A DNA stretch of 5,880 bases from an uncultured Granulicatella sp. (GTDB lineage Bacteria > Bacillota > Bacilli > Lactobacillales > Aerococcaceae): contig CALIJD010000139.1 of NCBI GenBank assembly GCA_938017885.1, positions 1 to 5,880 of the forward strand. Reading direction: 5' to 3'. The position numbers and the translations under genes are program-made. The notes beneath the pieces are model-generated. The model saw only the letters and a list, made by a program, of their open reading frames with translations, did no database searches and was not told the origin of the DNA. This document shows positions 1-5,837 of this stretch, piece by piece (the stretch's first letter is position 1; each line of letters opens with the position of its first letter).

Positions 1-50
1 CTGTAGAAATCCCGAGTCCTTCTACAAATATTAAAGAATAAAAGGTTATA

Positions 51-93
51 AAATTAAAAAGGAACTAAGCCTTAGATTAGCTTAATTCCTTTT
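51..93 (-). terminator. Intrinsic terminator downstream of the membrane-protein gene
   Basis: Bases 80-93 and 57-70 form a 14-bp stem around a 9-base loop (71-79). On the minus-strand RNA every position pairs, with one U-G wobble. On the plus strand that same position is a C-A mismatch, so the structure favours minus-strand transcripts. The end of the stem runs into a T-rich tract on the minus strand (five T at 60-56, then AATTT). It starts about 20 bases past the stop at 115-117, as expected for the 3' end of the operon or of the last gene alone. The stem is AT-rich, so efficiency is uncertain. Confidence 0.75.
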
Positions 94-114
94 AATTCCA
101 CTCTAACTATTTTT

Positions 115-639
115 TTATGGTGTGCTATTTGCTTTTTCCGCTCTTTTTATACTTTCTGGGGTAAATTCCCGTTTTTCAAAAATAAATGAATTGATTTCGG
201 TAGTCCCCGTCATGTAACCCTCGTTATCTACATCCTTAATAGTAATAGTGATATGAAGTCCTTTTGGCCTAGTTTCAACCGATACCGTTTTTAGCAATGT
301 TTTCCTTTTCCCTTGATATACATAATCTAAATAGAATGGAGAAACACTTCTTTCTGATTTAGAAATGTCTACTGCTCCTTTTGTTCTAGAATTAGCTGCT
401 AGATTTTTTAAATACACTCGATCCTCTGGAGAGTTAATATCGTTCCCAGAATATTCACCAATAATCAATTCTTCAATATTCTGATTTGATTGATTGATGA
501 TTTCATAAGAAAACAAAGCATCATCATTATATTTTGGACGAGTAAAACTAAACAAAATCCATAGAATACCCAGTAATACAAGGCCTACCGCAAACTGTAA
601 AATTAATTTAAATAATCTTTTTGAACCCAATATTTTCAT
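115..639 (-). CDS. Hypothetical single-pass membrane protein, unrecognised family
   Basis: This 174-residue protein matches no family I recognise. Its N-terminus is basic (K2, K7, R8, K11) and leads into one hydrophobic segment at about residues 12-32 (ILQFAVGLVLLGILWILF). By the positive-inside rule, residues 33-174 should lie outside the cell. That part alternates short hydrophobic and polar stretches, suggesting a beta-rich domain, and its C-terminus (about 156-174) is charged. There is no cysteine, so it is not a lipoprotein, and no obvious signal-peptidase site. The start is supported by GAGGTG at 649-644, close upstream of the ATG at 637-639. It follows yhaM on the same strand after 89 bases and precedes the terminator at 51-93, so it may be the last operon gene or a separate unit. 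No catalytic motif is visible. I am confident it is a gene, but the function is unknown. Confidence 0.8.
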   Translation of the reverse strand: MKILGSKRLFKLILQFAVGLVLLGILWILFSFTRPKYNDDALFSYEIINQSNQNIEELIIGEYSGNDINSPEDRVYLKNLAANSRTKGAVDISKSERSVSPFYLDYVYQGKRKTLLKTVSVETRPKGLHITITIKDVDNEGYMTGTTEINSFIFEKREFTPESIKRAEKANSTP

Positions 640-662
640 TTCACACCTCGATTAAATGAATG

Positions 663-707
663 TCAATAGGAGTATTGAAGGTAAAATTGATGAGTTATCA
701 CTTTACC
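663..707 (-). other. Two adjacent stem-loops between yhaM and the downstream gene
   Basis: On the minus-strand RNA, 707-701 pairs with 686-680, and inside it 700-697 pairs with 691-688. This makes about 11 bp with one bulged base and a 5-base loop. One G-U wobble forms only on the minus-strand RNA. Immediately downstream, TCAATA (678-673) and TATTGA (668-663) form a perfect 6-bp stem around CTCC. Neither is followed by a long T-run, so this is not a convincing terminator. It could be a weak terminator, an RNA-end barrier or an operator for the downstream gene. Only the inverted repeats are directly seen. Confidence 0.35.
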
Positions 708-728
708 CATACTATCAAACTTTTATTC

Positions 729-1685
729 TTACTCATGAATCGTTGGTTTATAAAATGAACGGTTATCTAAACCAAAGACGCGTTCTGAAAATGCGCCAGG
801 TTCTGTTTTATCCAGTGCATTCGACATCATCGTAATCGTCGCATCTAATAGGTCGATATGGTGCAATACCTCAGCTTCAAGTAGCTGTGGTCGAACTGGC
901 GATCCGTATTCTAACTTCCCGTGATGCGCTAACACTAAATGTTTTAACAAGAGAACTTCTTCATGATTTTCATCAATCCCTAGTTCTTCGCAAGCTTTTG
1001 TAATCTCTTCATCCATAATCACGATATGTCCGAGTAAGTTCCCTTTCAAGGTATACTCTGTTCCAATGGCCCCTGATAGTTCCATGGTTTTACCAATATC
1101 ATGAATAATAACACCCGCAAATAATAATGAACGATTGATTTGAGGATATTGGTTTGCAATCGATTTAGCTAAACGCAACATGGATAATGTATGGTAACTC
1201 AACCCTCCAACGAAGGCGTGATGATGACGTTTAGCTGCCGGATATTCAAAAAAGGCTTCTTGATATTTCCCTAGAATATTATGGACAATTCTTCTGAAAT
1301 ACGGATTTGTAATTTCAAACATTAATTGATTGAATTCTTCTTCCATTTCTTGTTTGGTCATCGGAGCGTGTTCTACAAAGTAACTCGCAGAAGTCGGTTC
1401 TCCTTTTGATGCATCCGTTAGACGAAGACTCACAATTTTGACTTGAGGAGAATTATTATATAGTTCCCGTTTTCCGTTTAAAAGAACTACTTTCCCTGGA
1501 ACATATTTCTCAATATCTTCAGAAGTTGCTGACCAGTACTTTCCATCCATTTGACCAGACTGATCTTGGAAGGTAAAAGCGATAAAAGGTTTCCCATTTT
1601 TCGCCATTCGTACATCCGCAGATTTAATGAGTAGGAAAATCTCAAAGCTCTCATCTACATTATATTCATACAATTTCTTTGTCAT
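729..1685 (-). CDS. yhaM: 3'-5' exoribonuclease YhaM (OB-fold plus HD domain)
   Basis: This 318-residue protein is close to the usual length of about 314 for B. subtilis YhaM. Residues about 10-92 look like an OB nucleic-acid-binding fold, with the typical IAFTFQDQSGQMDGKYW stretch. Residues about 155-290 are an HD metal-dependent phosphohydrolase domain. Its likely metal ligands are H165 in GGLSYHT, H195-D196 in IIHDIGK, H220, the H254-H255 pair in LAHHGK, and D278 or D281 in HHIDLLDA. Known members are cytoplasmic, Mn2+-dependent enzymes that shorten RNA and single-stranded DNA from the 3' end. They act mainly on structured-RNA tails and decay intermediates. The ATG has a GAGGG ribosome site six bases upstream. 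The gene begins 18 bases after the yhaN stop, so the two are surely co-transcribed and probably translationally coupled. All key motifs look intact. Confidence 0.96.
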   Translation of the reverse strand: MTKKLYEYNVDESFEIFLLIKSADVRMAKNGKPFIAFTFQDQSGQMDGKYWSATSEDIEKYVPGKVVLLNGKRELYNNSPQVKIVSLRLTDASKGEPTSASYFVEHAPMTKQEMEEEFNQLMFEITNPYFRRIVHNILGKYQEAFFEYPAAKRHHHAFVGGLSYHTLSMLRLAKSIANQYPQINRSLLFAGVIIHDIGKTMELSGAIGTEYTLKGNLLGHIVIMDEEITKACEELGIDENHEEVLLLKHLVLAHHGKLEYGSPVRPQLLEAEVLHHIDLLDATITMMSNALDKTEPGAFSERVFGLDNRSFYKPTIHE

Positions 1686-1703
1686 AATTTACCCTCTTTC
1701 TCT

Positions 1704-4133
1704 TTAGCTCAACTTTAGAATGTTCTCTTTTGAAATTTCTGTAGGAACTTCCGTAGTAAAGTAAAATACTTGTGTTACACGAGATAGCTCTTCCATTAAT
1801 TCTATCATAATCGATAGCCGTTCTCTATCAAAGTTTACGAATCCATCGTCAATCAGTACTGGGATTTTCATTTTCTTAGCTAATTGGAAAATAAAAGCAA
1901 AACGAATTGCAATATATAATTGGTCCAATGCCCCTTTTGAAAGATAGAAAGCTTCCATCCACTGACCATTTTCCTGTTGTACTTTCACCTGTGTATCGCT
2001 CAAATGAATCTTCTTATATTGTCCCCTCGTTAATCGGCTAAAAATTCGACTCGCTTCCTCTACAATCAAAGGAACTTTCGTCGGAACTTTTTCATCTAGT
2101 TGCTTTAAGATCCATTTTGCAGCATACACTTGAGTTGCCCAATCCTTCATCGCTTCCTGAGCTTCGAATCGTTCAAAGTCCGCTTCCATTTGAAGATCTT
2201 CTACCTGCTCATCTTCTTCCAATAGTTCCGCCTTTGTTTGGAGACTTACTAGTTGGTCTCTGACTTCTTTACGTCTACTTTCCAACTGCGCCTTCGTGAA
2301 AACCTCGTCTTGAAGTTCTTCTTCAAGCGTTTCACGATGCAAGCTTTCTTTTTCATCACTCGAGAAAATAGCGACTTGCTTTTCAATATAGGCTCTTTTT
2401 TGTGACAAGGCTACTCGATGGTCCAGAGTTGCCAGGTGACTTCTAAAGGCTTCTATCGTTGTAATGCCAAGAGGACGCAAGCTATTTAGCAATTCCTCTC
2501 TTACTTCTGTTGCATCTTGTTCTAATTGCGCTAAATGTTGCTCTCTCTTCTGGATACTTTCTTGGAGTTGTTCCGTTTTGGCCACTCTTTTTTGAGAAGT
2601 CATCCATGTCTCACGAATGATTCCTAGTTGTTGATTGATGGTTGCCGGTGAAGTGATTTGTTCATTTTTCCAGAAGTCTTGAGTTTCTTCTTTAAATGCT
2701 AAAAGTCTTTCTTTCAACTGAATCCACTGTTCCTTCTTTTGTAAGAAATCATTGACACTACGTCCTTCGTTTCGACTAATAAAACGTTTTGCTTCTTCCA
2801 AGGTCACTTCAATGCCTTTATACGAGAGGAACTGTTGAACATTTTCACTCTCTTTTTTGCCCTTTGGAGAAATCACCTGTCCGTTTTTTTGTAAAAAGAA
2901 ACCTCCTACCATTCCAAGAACTGAAGCAATGATCACACTTACTAGTACTTGATTGGTTAGAAATCCAACAATAATCATCACGATAATTCCAATCAGTCCA
3001 ATGATTATTTCCGTCCTCATCGACGTTAAAGGTTGAGTTTCCCTTTGCATTGCATCGAATTTGGCGAGTTCAGCCTCTGTAAAGGGTTGAACACCTTCTC
3101 TTTGAACACCGATATTTCCAGAATGAGTCTTCAACTCACGTTCCAATTCAAAAGCACGTTCTTCAACAGCAGCCACACTTTGAGCTTTTGTATAAAGAGC
3201 TTCAAGTTCTGTGTCTTCTGTAGCTTCACCTAGAGCTTGAACTTGAGCTTTTGTTCGATTTAACTCTTCTTTTGTTTGTTCGATTTCTTTTTCAAAAGAA
3301 CGTAAGCAATGATTCGCCTCTACTGCCTTAGAATGATCATATTCTTTTGGTAAGTCATGCTGTCCTTCAATGGCCCTGTATTCTTCCAATGCGTCAAAAT
3401 AACTATGCTTTTCTTCTAAGGTATCTATTCTGTTTTGTGTCTTGGAAAGTGATGTCGTCAATTCCTCTTCTTCTTGTTGGAGGTCTTTTATCGTACGAAG
3501 ATATCCTTCATAGAGTGTATTCTCGCTTTTCGTTTGCGACAACCGATTCGTTAATTCCTCGAGTCGGTCGATTCGCTCATTGAGTTCCAGTTTTTTCGCT
3601 TGAGGGCGATACAGTTTATTCGCATCATTTAGTAGCCTTTGACTCTCTTCATATGCCCCCTTATGTCCCATGACACTGAGACTATATAAGAAACGATGCA
3701 TTTCTTCTTCATTACTAAAGACGTTTTGTTGTAATTCCTCCTCATTAAATCCAAAAAGCGAATGATACTCACTCAATGTTAATTCGTGAAGGATGCGCTC
3801 GAGCATGGACTCTGGTAAAGCTTGACCCGTTTCGGCCGATTTTAACACTAATTTCTTTTGAGAACCTACTGCAGTTCGTTCAATGATGAGAGAACCTAGT
3901 CCTTCATCTTCAATCCACATTCGCCCGCCTCGCGTATTCGTATGAAGTGGCTGATAAGGATACACACCATTCTTCTTTTGCTTAAAATCAAAGAGCATTT
4001 GTTCGATAAATCTTCGAATGGTCGTCTTCCCAGATTCGTTCAGCCCTTGAATGACTTGTAAGTTCGGATGGAAGGTGAATGTCTCATGTTCCCATTTTCC
4101 AAAATGATCAATTTCAATTTTTGAAATATACAT
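1704..4133 (-). CDS. yhaN: YhaN, SbcC/Rad50-like coiled-coil ATPase with membrane hairpin
   Basis: This 809-residue ABC-type ATPase belongs to the YhaN group (COG4717) and is probably the partner of YhaO in a Mre11-Rad50-like complex. The Walker A motif is GLNESGKTT (30-38). Two coiled-coil arms span roughly 180-345 and 465-665. The C-terminal half-site has signature LSKGALDQL (731-739), Walker B VLIDDGF (759-765) and D-loop FVNFD (765-769). Two hydrophobic helices, about 376-392 and 396-414, lie between the arms. The only cysteine is C276, so there is no CxxC zinc hook. The switch position reads FTTE (792-795) without histidine, and the acidic residue after Walker B is D763 instead of the usual Glu. 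An upstream in-frame ATG at 4235 only reads through the yhaO 3' end. The ATG at 4131-4133 has GGGAGG seven bases upstream and starts the conserved MYISKIEIDHFGKW. It is shorter than the roughly 960 residues I recall for B. subtilis YhaN. Confidence 0.93.
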   Translation of the reverse strand: MYISKIEIDHFGKWEHETFTFHPNLQVIQGLNESGKTTIRRFIEQMLFDFKQKKNGVYPYQPLHTNTRGGRMWIEDEGLGSLIIERTAVGSQKKLVLKSAETGQALPESMLERILHELTLSEYHSLFGFNEEELQQNVFSNEEEMHRFLYSLSVMGHKGAYEESQRLLNDANKLYRPQAKKLELNERIDRLEELTNRLSQTKSENTLYEGYLRTIKDLQQEEEELTTSLSKTQNRIDTLEEKHSYFDALEEYRAIEGQHDLPKEYDHSKAVEANHCLRSFEKEIEQTKEELNRTKAQVQALGEATEDTELEALYTKAQSVAAVEERAFELERELKTHSGNIGVQREGVQPFTEAELAKFDAMQRETQPLTSMRTEIIIGLIGIIVMIIVGFLTNQVLVSVIIASVLGMVGGFFLQKNGQVISPKGKKESENVQQFLSYKGIEVTLEEAKRFISRNEGRSVNDFLQKKEQWIQLKERLLAFKEETQDFWKNEQITSPATINQQLGIIRETWMTSQKRVAKTEQLQESIQKREQHLAQLEQDATEVREELLNSLRPLGITTIEAFRSHLATLDHRVALSQKRAYIEKQVAIFSSDEKESLHRETLEEELQDEVFTKAQLESRRKEVRDQLVSLQTKAELLEEDEQVEDLQMEADFERFEAQEAMKDWATQVYAAKWILKQLDEKVPTKVPLIVEEASRIFSRLTRGQYKKIHLSDTQVKVQQENGQWMEAFYLSKGALDQLYIAIRFAFIFQLAKKMKIPVLIDDGFVNFDRERLSIMIELMEELSRVTQVFYFTTEVPTEISKENILKLS

Positions 4134-5302
4134 TAACCTTCCTCCCTTCCTAAAAATCGAGCTTCTAATAAACGCATCGCACGTTCGTGAATCTCTTGTT
4201 GAACATCTTCTTGCTGAAGAAACGCATTCATCCATTGATTCGCAAACCCACTCTTTGCAATCTCCATTTCAGCAAAAATGGTAGAATCCTTCTCCCCTAC
4301 TAAAGAGATTCCAGAGACACCGCGTAAAGGCTCTATCATTCGTTCTCTAATACTCATTACACTCACAAGTGAGCCTCTTTCTTCCAATAAAGAATTCACT
4401 ACTTGCGTGAGTTGCAGTAACTCATCTCTTGTAAACAGTGACTCTTGTATTTGTAAAAAGACGGTTATAAGGCTACGTTTTTCTACTTTTGGCAGAGCCT
4501 CTACAATGAGATAAGGAACAGTTTCCAAACGAGCACTTTCTGTAATCCTTATTGTGACATCCATCCAATCTATTGTACTCGCCTCAATAAAGCGAACCTG
4601 TGGAGGTCGTCCTGAAGTCACTTCGACTAGAAGTGCTCCTTTTTCTCCACTCTCAGCTCGGTCAGCTCCCTGAGTTGTTCCACTATACCAAGCGCATGGG
4701 TTCTGAGACACTTCTTGGCTTTGATGAATATGACCTAGCGCCCAGTAATCATAGTTTTTTTCTCTTAATTCAGGAATTGAAAAAGGTGCATAGCGCCCAG
4801 TAGAAGAAGTCACCTCTCCATGTAAAACCCCAACATGAACATCATAGTGTGAACTCTTGATGGGATACTCTTGTATTTTACGGTTAGGGATAACTGGAAT
4901 GTCATAACTAAATCCACTAAAGGCCACACGTTCTCCCTTTTTGGTCTCTATTTCGATGGTTTCAACAGTACTTCCAAAAGTATAAATATGCTCTCCAGAT
5001 ACATAAGCAGTCCCCGCATCATGATTGCCAAGTGCCAAAATGACAGGAATCCCAAAAGGAGCGAGACGATTCAGATGCTGTTGAAGAAACAACTTTTCTT
5101 TGATAAAGGTCCGCGAGCTATCCAATAAATCTCCAGATAAAACAAGCGCATCCACTTCTTCTTCAACGGCTTTACCTACAACTTTTTCAAAAGCATCAAA
5201 GGCAGCCTGTTTTAACTCCCTTGCGATTTCACGATGATTCTTACCAATGCCTGCATAAGTAATCCCCAGATGGACATCTGATGCATGGATCAATTTAACC
5301 AT
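4133..5302 (-). CDS. yhaO: YhaO, SbcD/Mre11-like metallophosphoesterase (DNA nuclease)
   Basis: This 389-residue protein is a calcineurin-like metallophosphoesterase of the YhaO/SbcD/Mre11 type. All metal-binding motifs are present: DVHLG (D9, H11), SGDLLD (D58), GNHD (N93, H94), LHGE (H161) and GHIH (H191, H193). Residues 1 to about 245 form the phosphoesterase and capping region. About 246-389 is a charged C-terminal domain that probably contacts YhaN. Relatives cut DNA ends with Mn2+ using ATP-driven remodelling by the partner ATPase. An in-frame ATG at 5368 would add 22 residues, but it lies in the intercistronic hairpin and lacks a ribosome site. The ATG at 5300-5302 has AAAGGAG eight bases upstream and starts directly with the family's conserved VKLIHASDVHLG. 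The TAA stop shares one base with the yhaN ATG. The length is near the roughly 408 residues of B. subtilis YhaO. Confidence 0.94.
   Translation of the reverse strand: MVKLIHASDVHLGITYAGIGKNHREIARELKQAAFDAFEKVVGKAVEEEVDALVLSGDLLDSSRTFIKEKLFLQQHLNRLAPFGIPVILALGNHDAGTAYVSGEHIYTFGSTVETIEIETKKGERVAFSGFSYDIPVIPNRKIQEYPIKSSHYDVHVGVLHGEVTSSTGRYAPFSIPELREKNYDYWALGHIHQSQEVSQNPCAWYSGTTQGADRAESGEKGALLVEVTSGRPPQVRFIEASTIDWMDVTIRITESARLETVPYLIVEALPKVEKRSLITVFLQIQESLFTRDELLQLTQVVNSLLEERGSLVSVMSIRERMIEPLRGVSGISLVGEKDSTIFAEMEIAKSGFANQWMNAFLQQEDVQQEIHERAMRLLEARFLGREEG
4141..4146 (-). promoter_or_regulatory. Ribosome binding site of yhaN, inside yhaO
   Basis: GGGAGG at 4146-4141 lies seven bases before the ATG at 4133-4131, within the last codons of yhaO (Gly-Arg-Glu-Glu-Gly-stop). 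It decides the yhaN start against the upstream ATG at 4235. Together with the TAATG overlap it points to translational coupling of YhaO and YhaN, which suits a stoichiometric complex. Confidence 0.85.
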
Positions 5303-5310
5303 TCTAGTTA

Positions 5311-5317
5311 CTCCTTT
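5311..5317 (-). promoter_or_regulatory. Ribosome binding site of yhaO
   Basis: AAAGGAG at 5317-5311 stands eight bases before the ATG at 5302-5300. It fixes this start in preference to the in-frame ATGs at 5338 and 5368, which fall inside the upstream hairpin. The site lies just downstream of the hairpin T-run, so a transcript must pass the hairpin, or start beyond it, to translate yhaO. Confidence 0.85.
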
Positions 5318-5327
5318 CTTTTTCTTC

Positions 5328-5382
5328 AAAAAAAGCATATTTTCCTGAACCGTCTTTCGTGCGTTCAAAGAAAATATGCTTT
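5328..5382 (-). terminator. Intrinsic terminator or attenuator between yheA and yhaO
   Basis: A perfect 13-bp inverted repeat pairs 5382-5370 with 5344-5332. Inside its 25-base loop a further 5-bp stem (5367-5363 with 5350-5346) can form. On the minus strand the stem runs directly into seven T (5334-5328), the layout of a Rho-independent terminator for yheA transcripts. The stem has only three G-C pairs, so termination may be partial. It sits 33 bases after the yheA stop and 25 bases before the yhaO ATG, with no room for a complete promoter beyond it. Downstream expression therefore probably depends on read-through. On the plus strand the T-run is only three bases. Confidence 0.65.
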
Positions 5383-5414
5383 GGATCGATTCTTATTAAA
5401 ACCGTTTGATTGAA

Positions 5415-5759
5415 CTATTTACCATTATAAAGCTCTTGAAGTGGATTTGTAATGATACGGTTAATGTCTTGCATAATCGTATTTAAACGTTGCTCCGCTT
5501 CCATCAACGCTTTGATATATTCATTTTCGCTCACTTTTTGTCCTAATTCTTGAGCTTTTTGAATATCTTCTTCCGTAATTTCTTGTCCTGAATATTGTTT
5601 TTGTTGTAATTCGATATTCACTTGACGGAATTCATCGAATAATGCTTTTGCTGTTTCATCTGCTTCAATCGCTTCGAAGCTTGCTTTTACAGTTTTGAAT
5701 TCTGCTAAATCACGCAAATCACGTTCTAATTGGTTTGCTGTATCATAAATATTACTCAT
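5415..5759 (-). CDS. yheA: YheA, YlbF/YmcA-superfamily helical protein (UPF0342)
   Basis: This 114-residue soluble protein is strongly alpha-helical and charged, with no membrane segment or cysteine. The N-terminal IYDTANQLERDLR, the central FDEFRQVNIELQQKQYSGQEITEED, written here only to show the match (its core is QQKQ-x-GEEIT-like at about 52-62), and the end NPLQELY match the B. subtilis YheA pattern and length (about 117). Confidence 0.
   Translation of the reverse strand: MSNIYDTANQLERDLRDLAEFKTVKASFEAIEADETAKALFDEFRQVNIELQQKQYSGQEITEEDIQKAQELGQKVSENEYIKALMEAEQRLNTIMQDINRIITNPLQELYNGK
5415..5759 (-). CDS. yheA: YheA, YlbF/YmcA-superfamily helical protein (UPF0342)
   Basis: This 114-residue soluble protein is strongly helical and charged, with no membrane segment and no cysteine. 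The N-terminal IYDTANQLERDLR, the central LQQKQYSGQEIT (about 51-62), the MEAEQRL stretch (about 86-92) and the final NPLQELY match B. subtilis YheA, which is about 117 residues. YheA is a distant relative of YlbF and YmcA, which bind YaaT and modulate RNase Y-dependent RNA maturation. YheA itself has no established function that I know of, so a role in RNA metabolism is only an inference from family and neighbours. The ATG at 5757-5759 has AGGAGG seven bases upstream and an extended -10 promoter close by. It is the first gene of the cluster, separated from yhaO by 112 bases that contain a terminator-like hairpin, so it is probably made in excess over YhaO, YhaN and YhaM. Confidence 0.93.
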   Translation of the reverse strand: MSNIYDTANQLERDLRDLAEFKTVKASFEAIEADETAKALFDEFRQVNIELQQKQYSGQEITEEDIQKAQELGQKVSENEYIKALMEAEQRLNTIMQDINRIITNPLQELYNGK

Positions 5760-5786
5760 CTTTCATCCTCCTAATTGTTTTGTTTT

Positions 5787-5795
5787 ATTATAACA
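5787..5795 (-). promoter_or_regulatory. Extended -10 promoter of yheA (and by read-through yhaO-N-M)
   Basis: TGTTATAAT on the minus strand is a perfect TATAAT preceded by the TGn extension, a typical vegetative sigma-A promoter. Transcription should begin near 5780, giving a leader of about 20 bases that ends in the AGGAGG site. No good -35 is visible: the 17-base position holds TAGTGT, and TTGTAG lies 20 bases away. This fits dependence on the extended -10. Confidence 0.7.
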
Positions 5796-5819
5796 TATCA
5801 TCGACTACTACACTACAAA

Positions 5820-5837
5820 TACGAACGTACATTCGTA
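5820..5837. promoter_or_regulatory. LexA/DinR-box-like palindrome
   Basis: The 18-base site TACGAACGTACATTCGTA is an inverted repeat with eight of nine base pairs symmetric. Its core CGAAC-GTAC-ATTCG resembles the Gram-positive LexA (DinR) operator CGAAC-N4-GTTCG, with one mismatch in the second half-site (A for G). It lies just upstream of the expected -35 of the yheA promoter, with its centre about 48 bases before the predicted transcription start. That is somewhat far for simple occlusion, so it could also serve a promoter outside the window. A weak alternative is a short stem-loop at the end of an upstream gene. The palindrome is directly seen; the LexA assignment is inferred. Confidence 0.45.

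Noticed and set aside
2..26. A 7-bp inverted repeat TGTAGAA / TTCTACA with an 11-base loop, faintly like a tRNA acceptor end.
   Set aside because: Only 25 bases long, with no tRNA arms and no T-run on either side, so neither a tRNA nor a terminator is supported.
1..41. Possible end of a plus-strand gene converging on the cluster (VEIPSPSTNIKE then TAA at 39-41; another frame also stays open to 34).
   Set aside because: Too short to judge, and two frames are equally open, so neither can be preferred.
638..666. A promoter for the membrane-protein gene: TTGACA (666-661), 17 bases, then TGAAAT (643-638) on the minus strand.
   Set aside because: The -35 is perfect, but the supposed -10 overlaps the start codon, so the transcript would begin inside the gene with no alternative start and no ribosome site.
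3033..3583. Plus-strand open frames of 66 and 78 codons within yhaN; similar ones lie within yhaO at 4278-4514, 4600-4803 and 4871-5128.
   Set aside because: All are antisense to strongly supported genes, with no family resemblance or ribosome sites, so they are shadows of minus-strand coding.
4134..4235. N-terminal extension of yhaN from the ATG at 4235 (34 more residues).
   Set aside because: It is out of frame inside the yhaO coding sequence, has an unnatural composition and no ribosome site, whereas the ATG at 4133 has a strong one.
5347..5359. A second LexA-like core (minus strand CGAAAGACGGTTC) in the loop of the yheA-yhaO hairpin.
   Set aside because: It is one base off the core, but the flanks and inner bases fit poorly, it has no nearby promoter, and such matches are expected by chance.
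5415..5759. yheA appears twice in the feature list; the entry with confidence 0 is a discarded draft.
   Set aside because: The entry with confidence 0.93 is the intended annotation. There is only one gene at this position.
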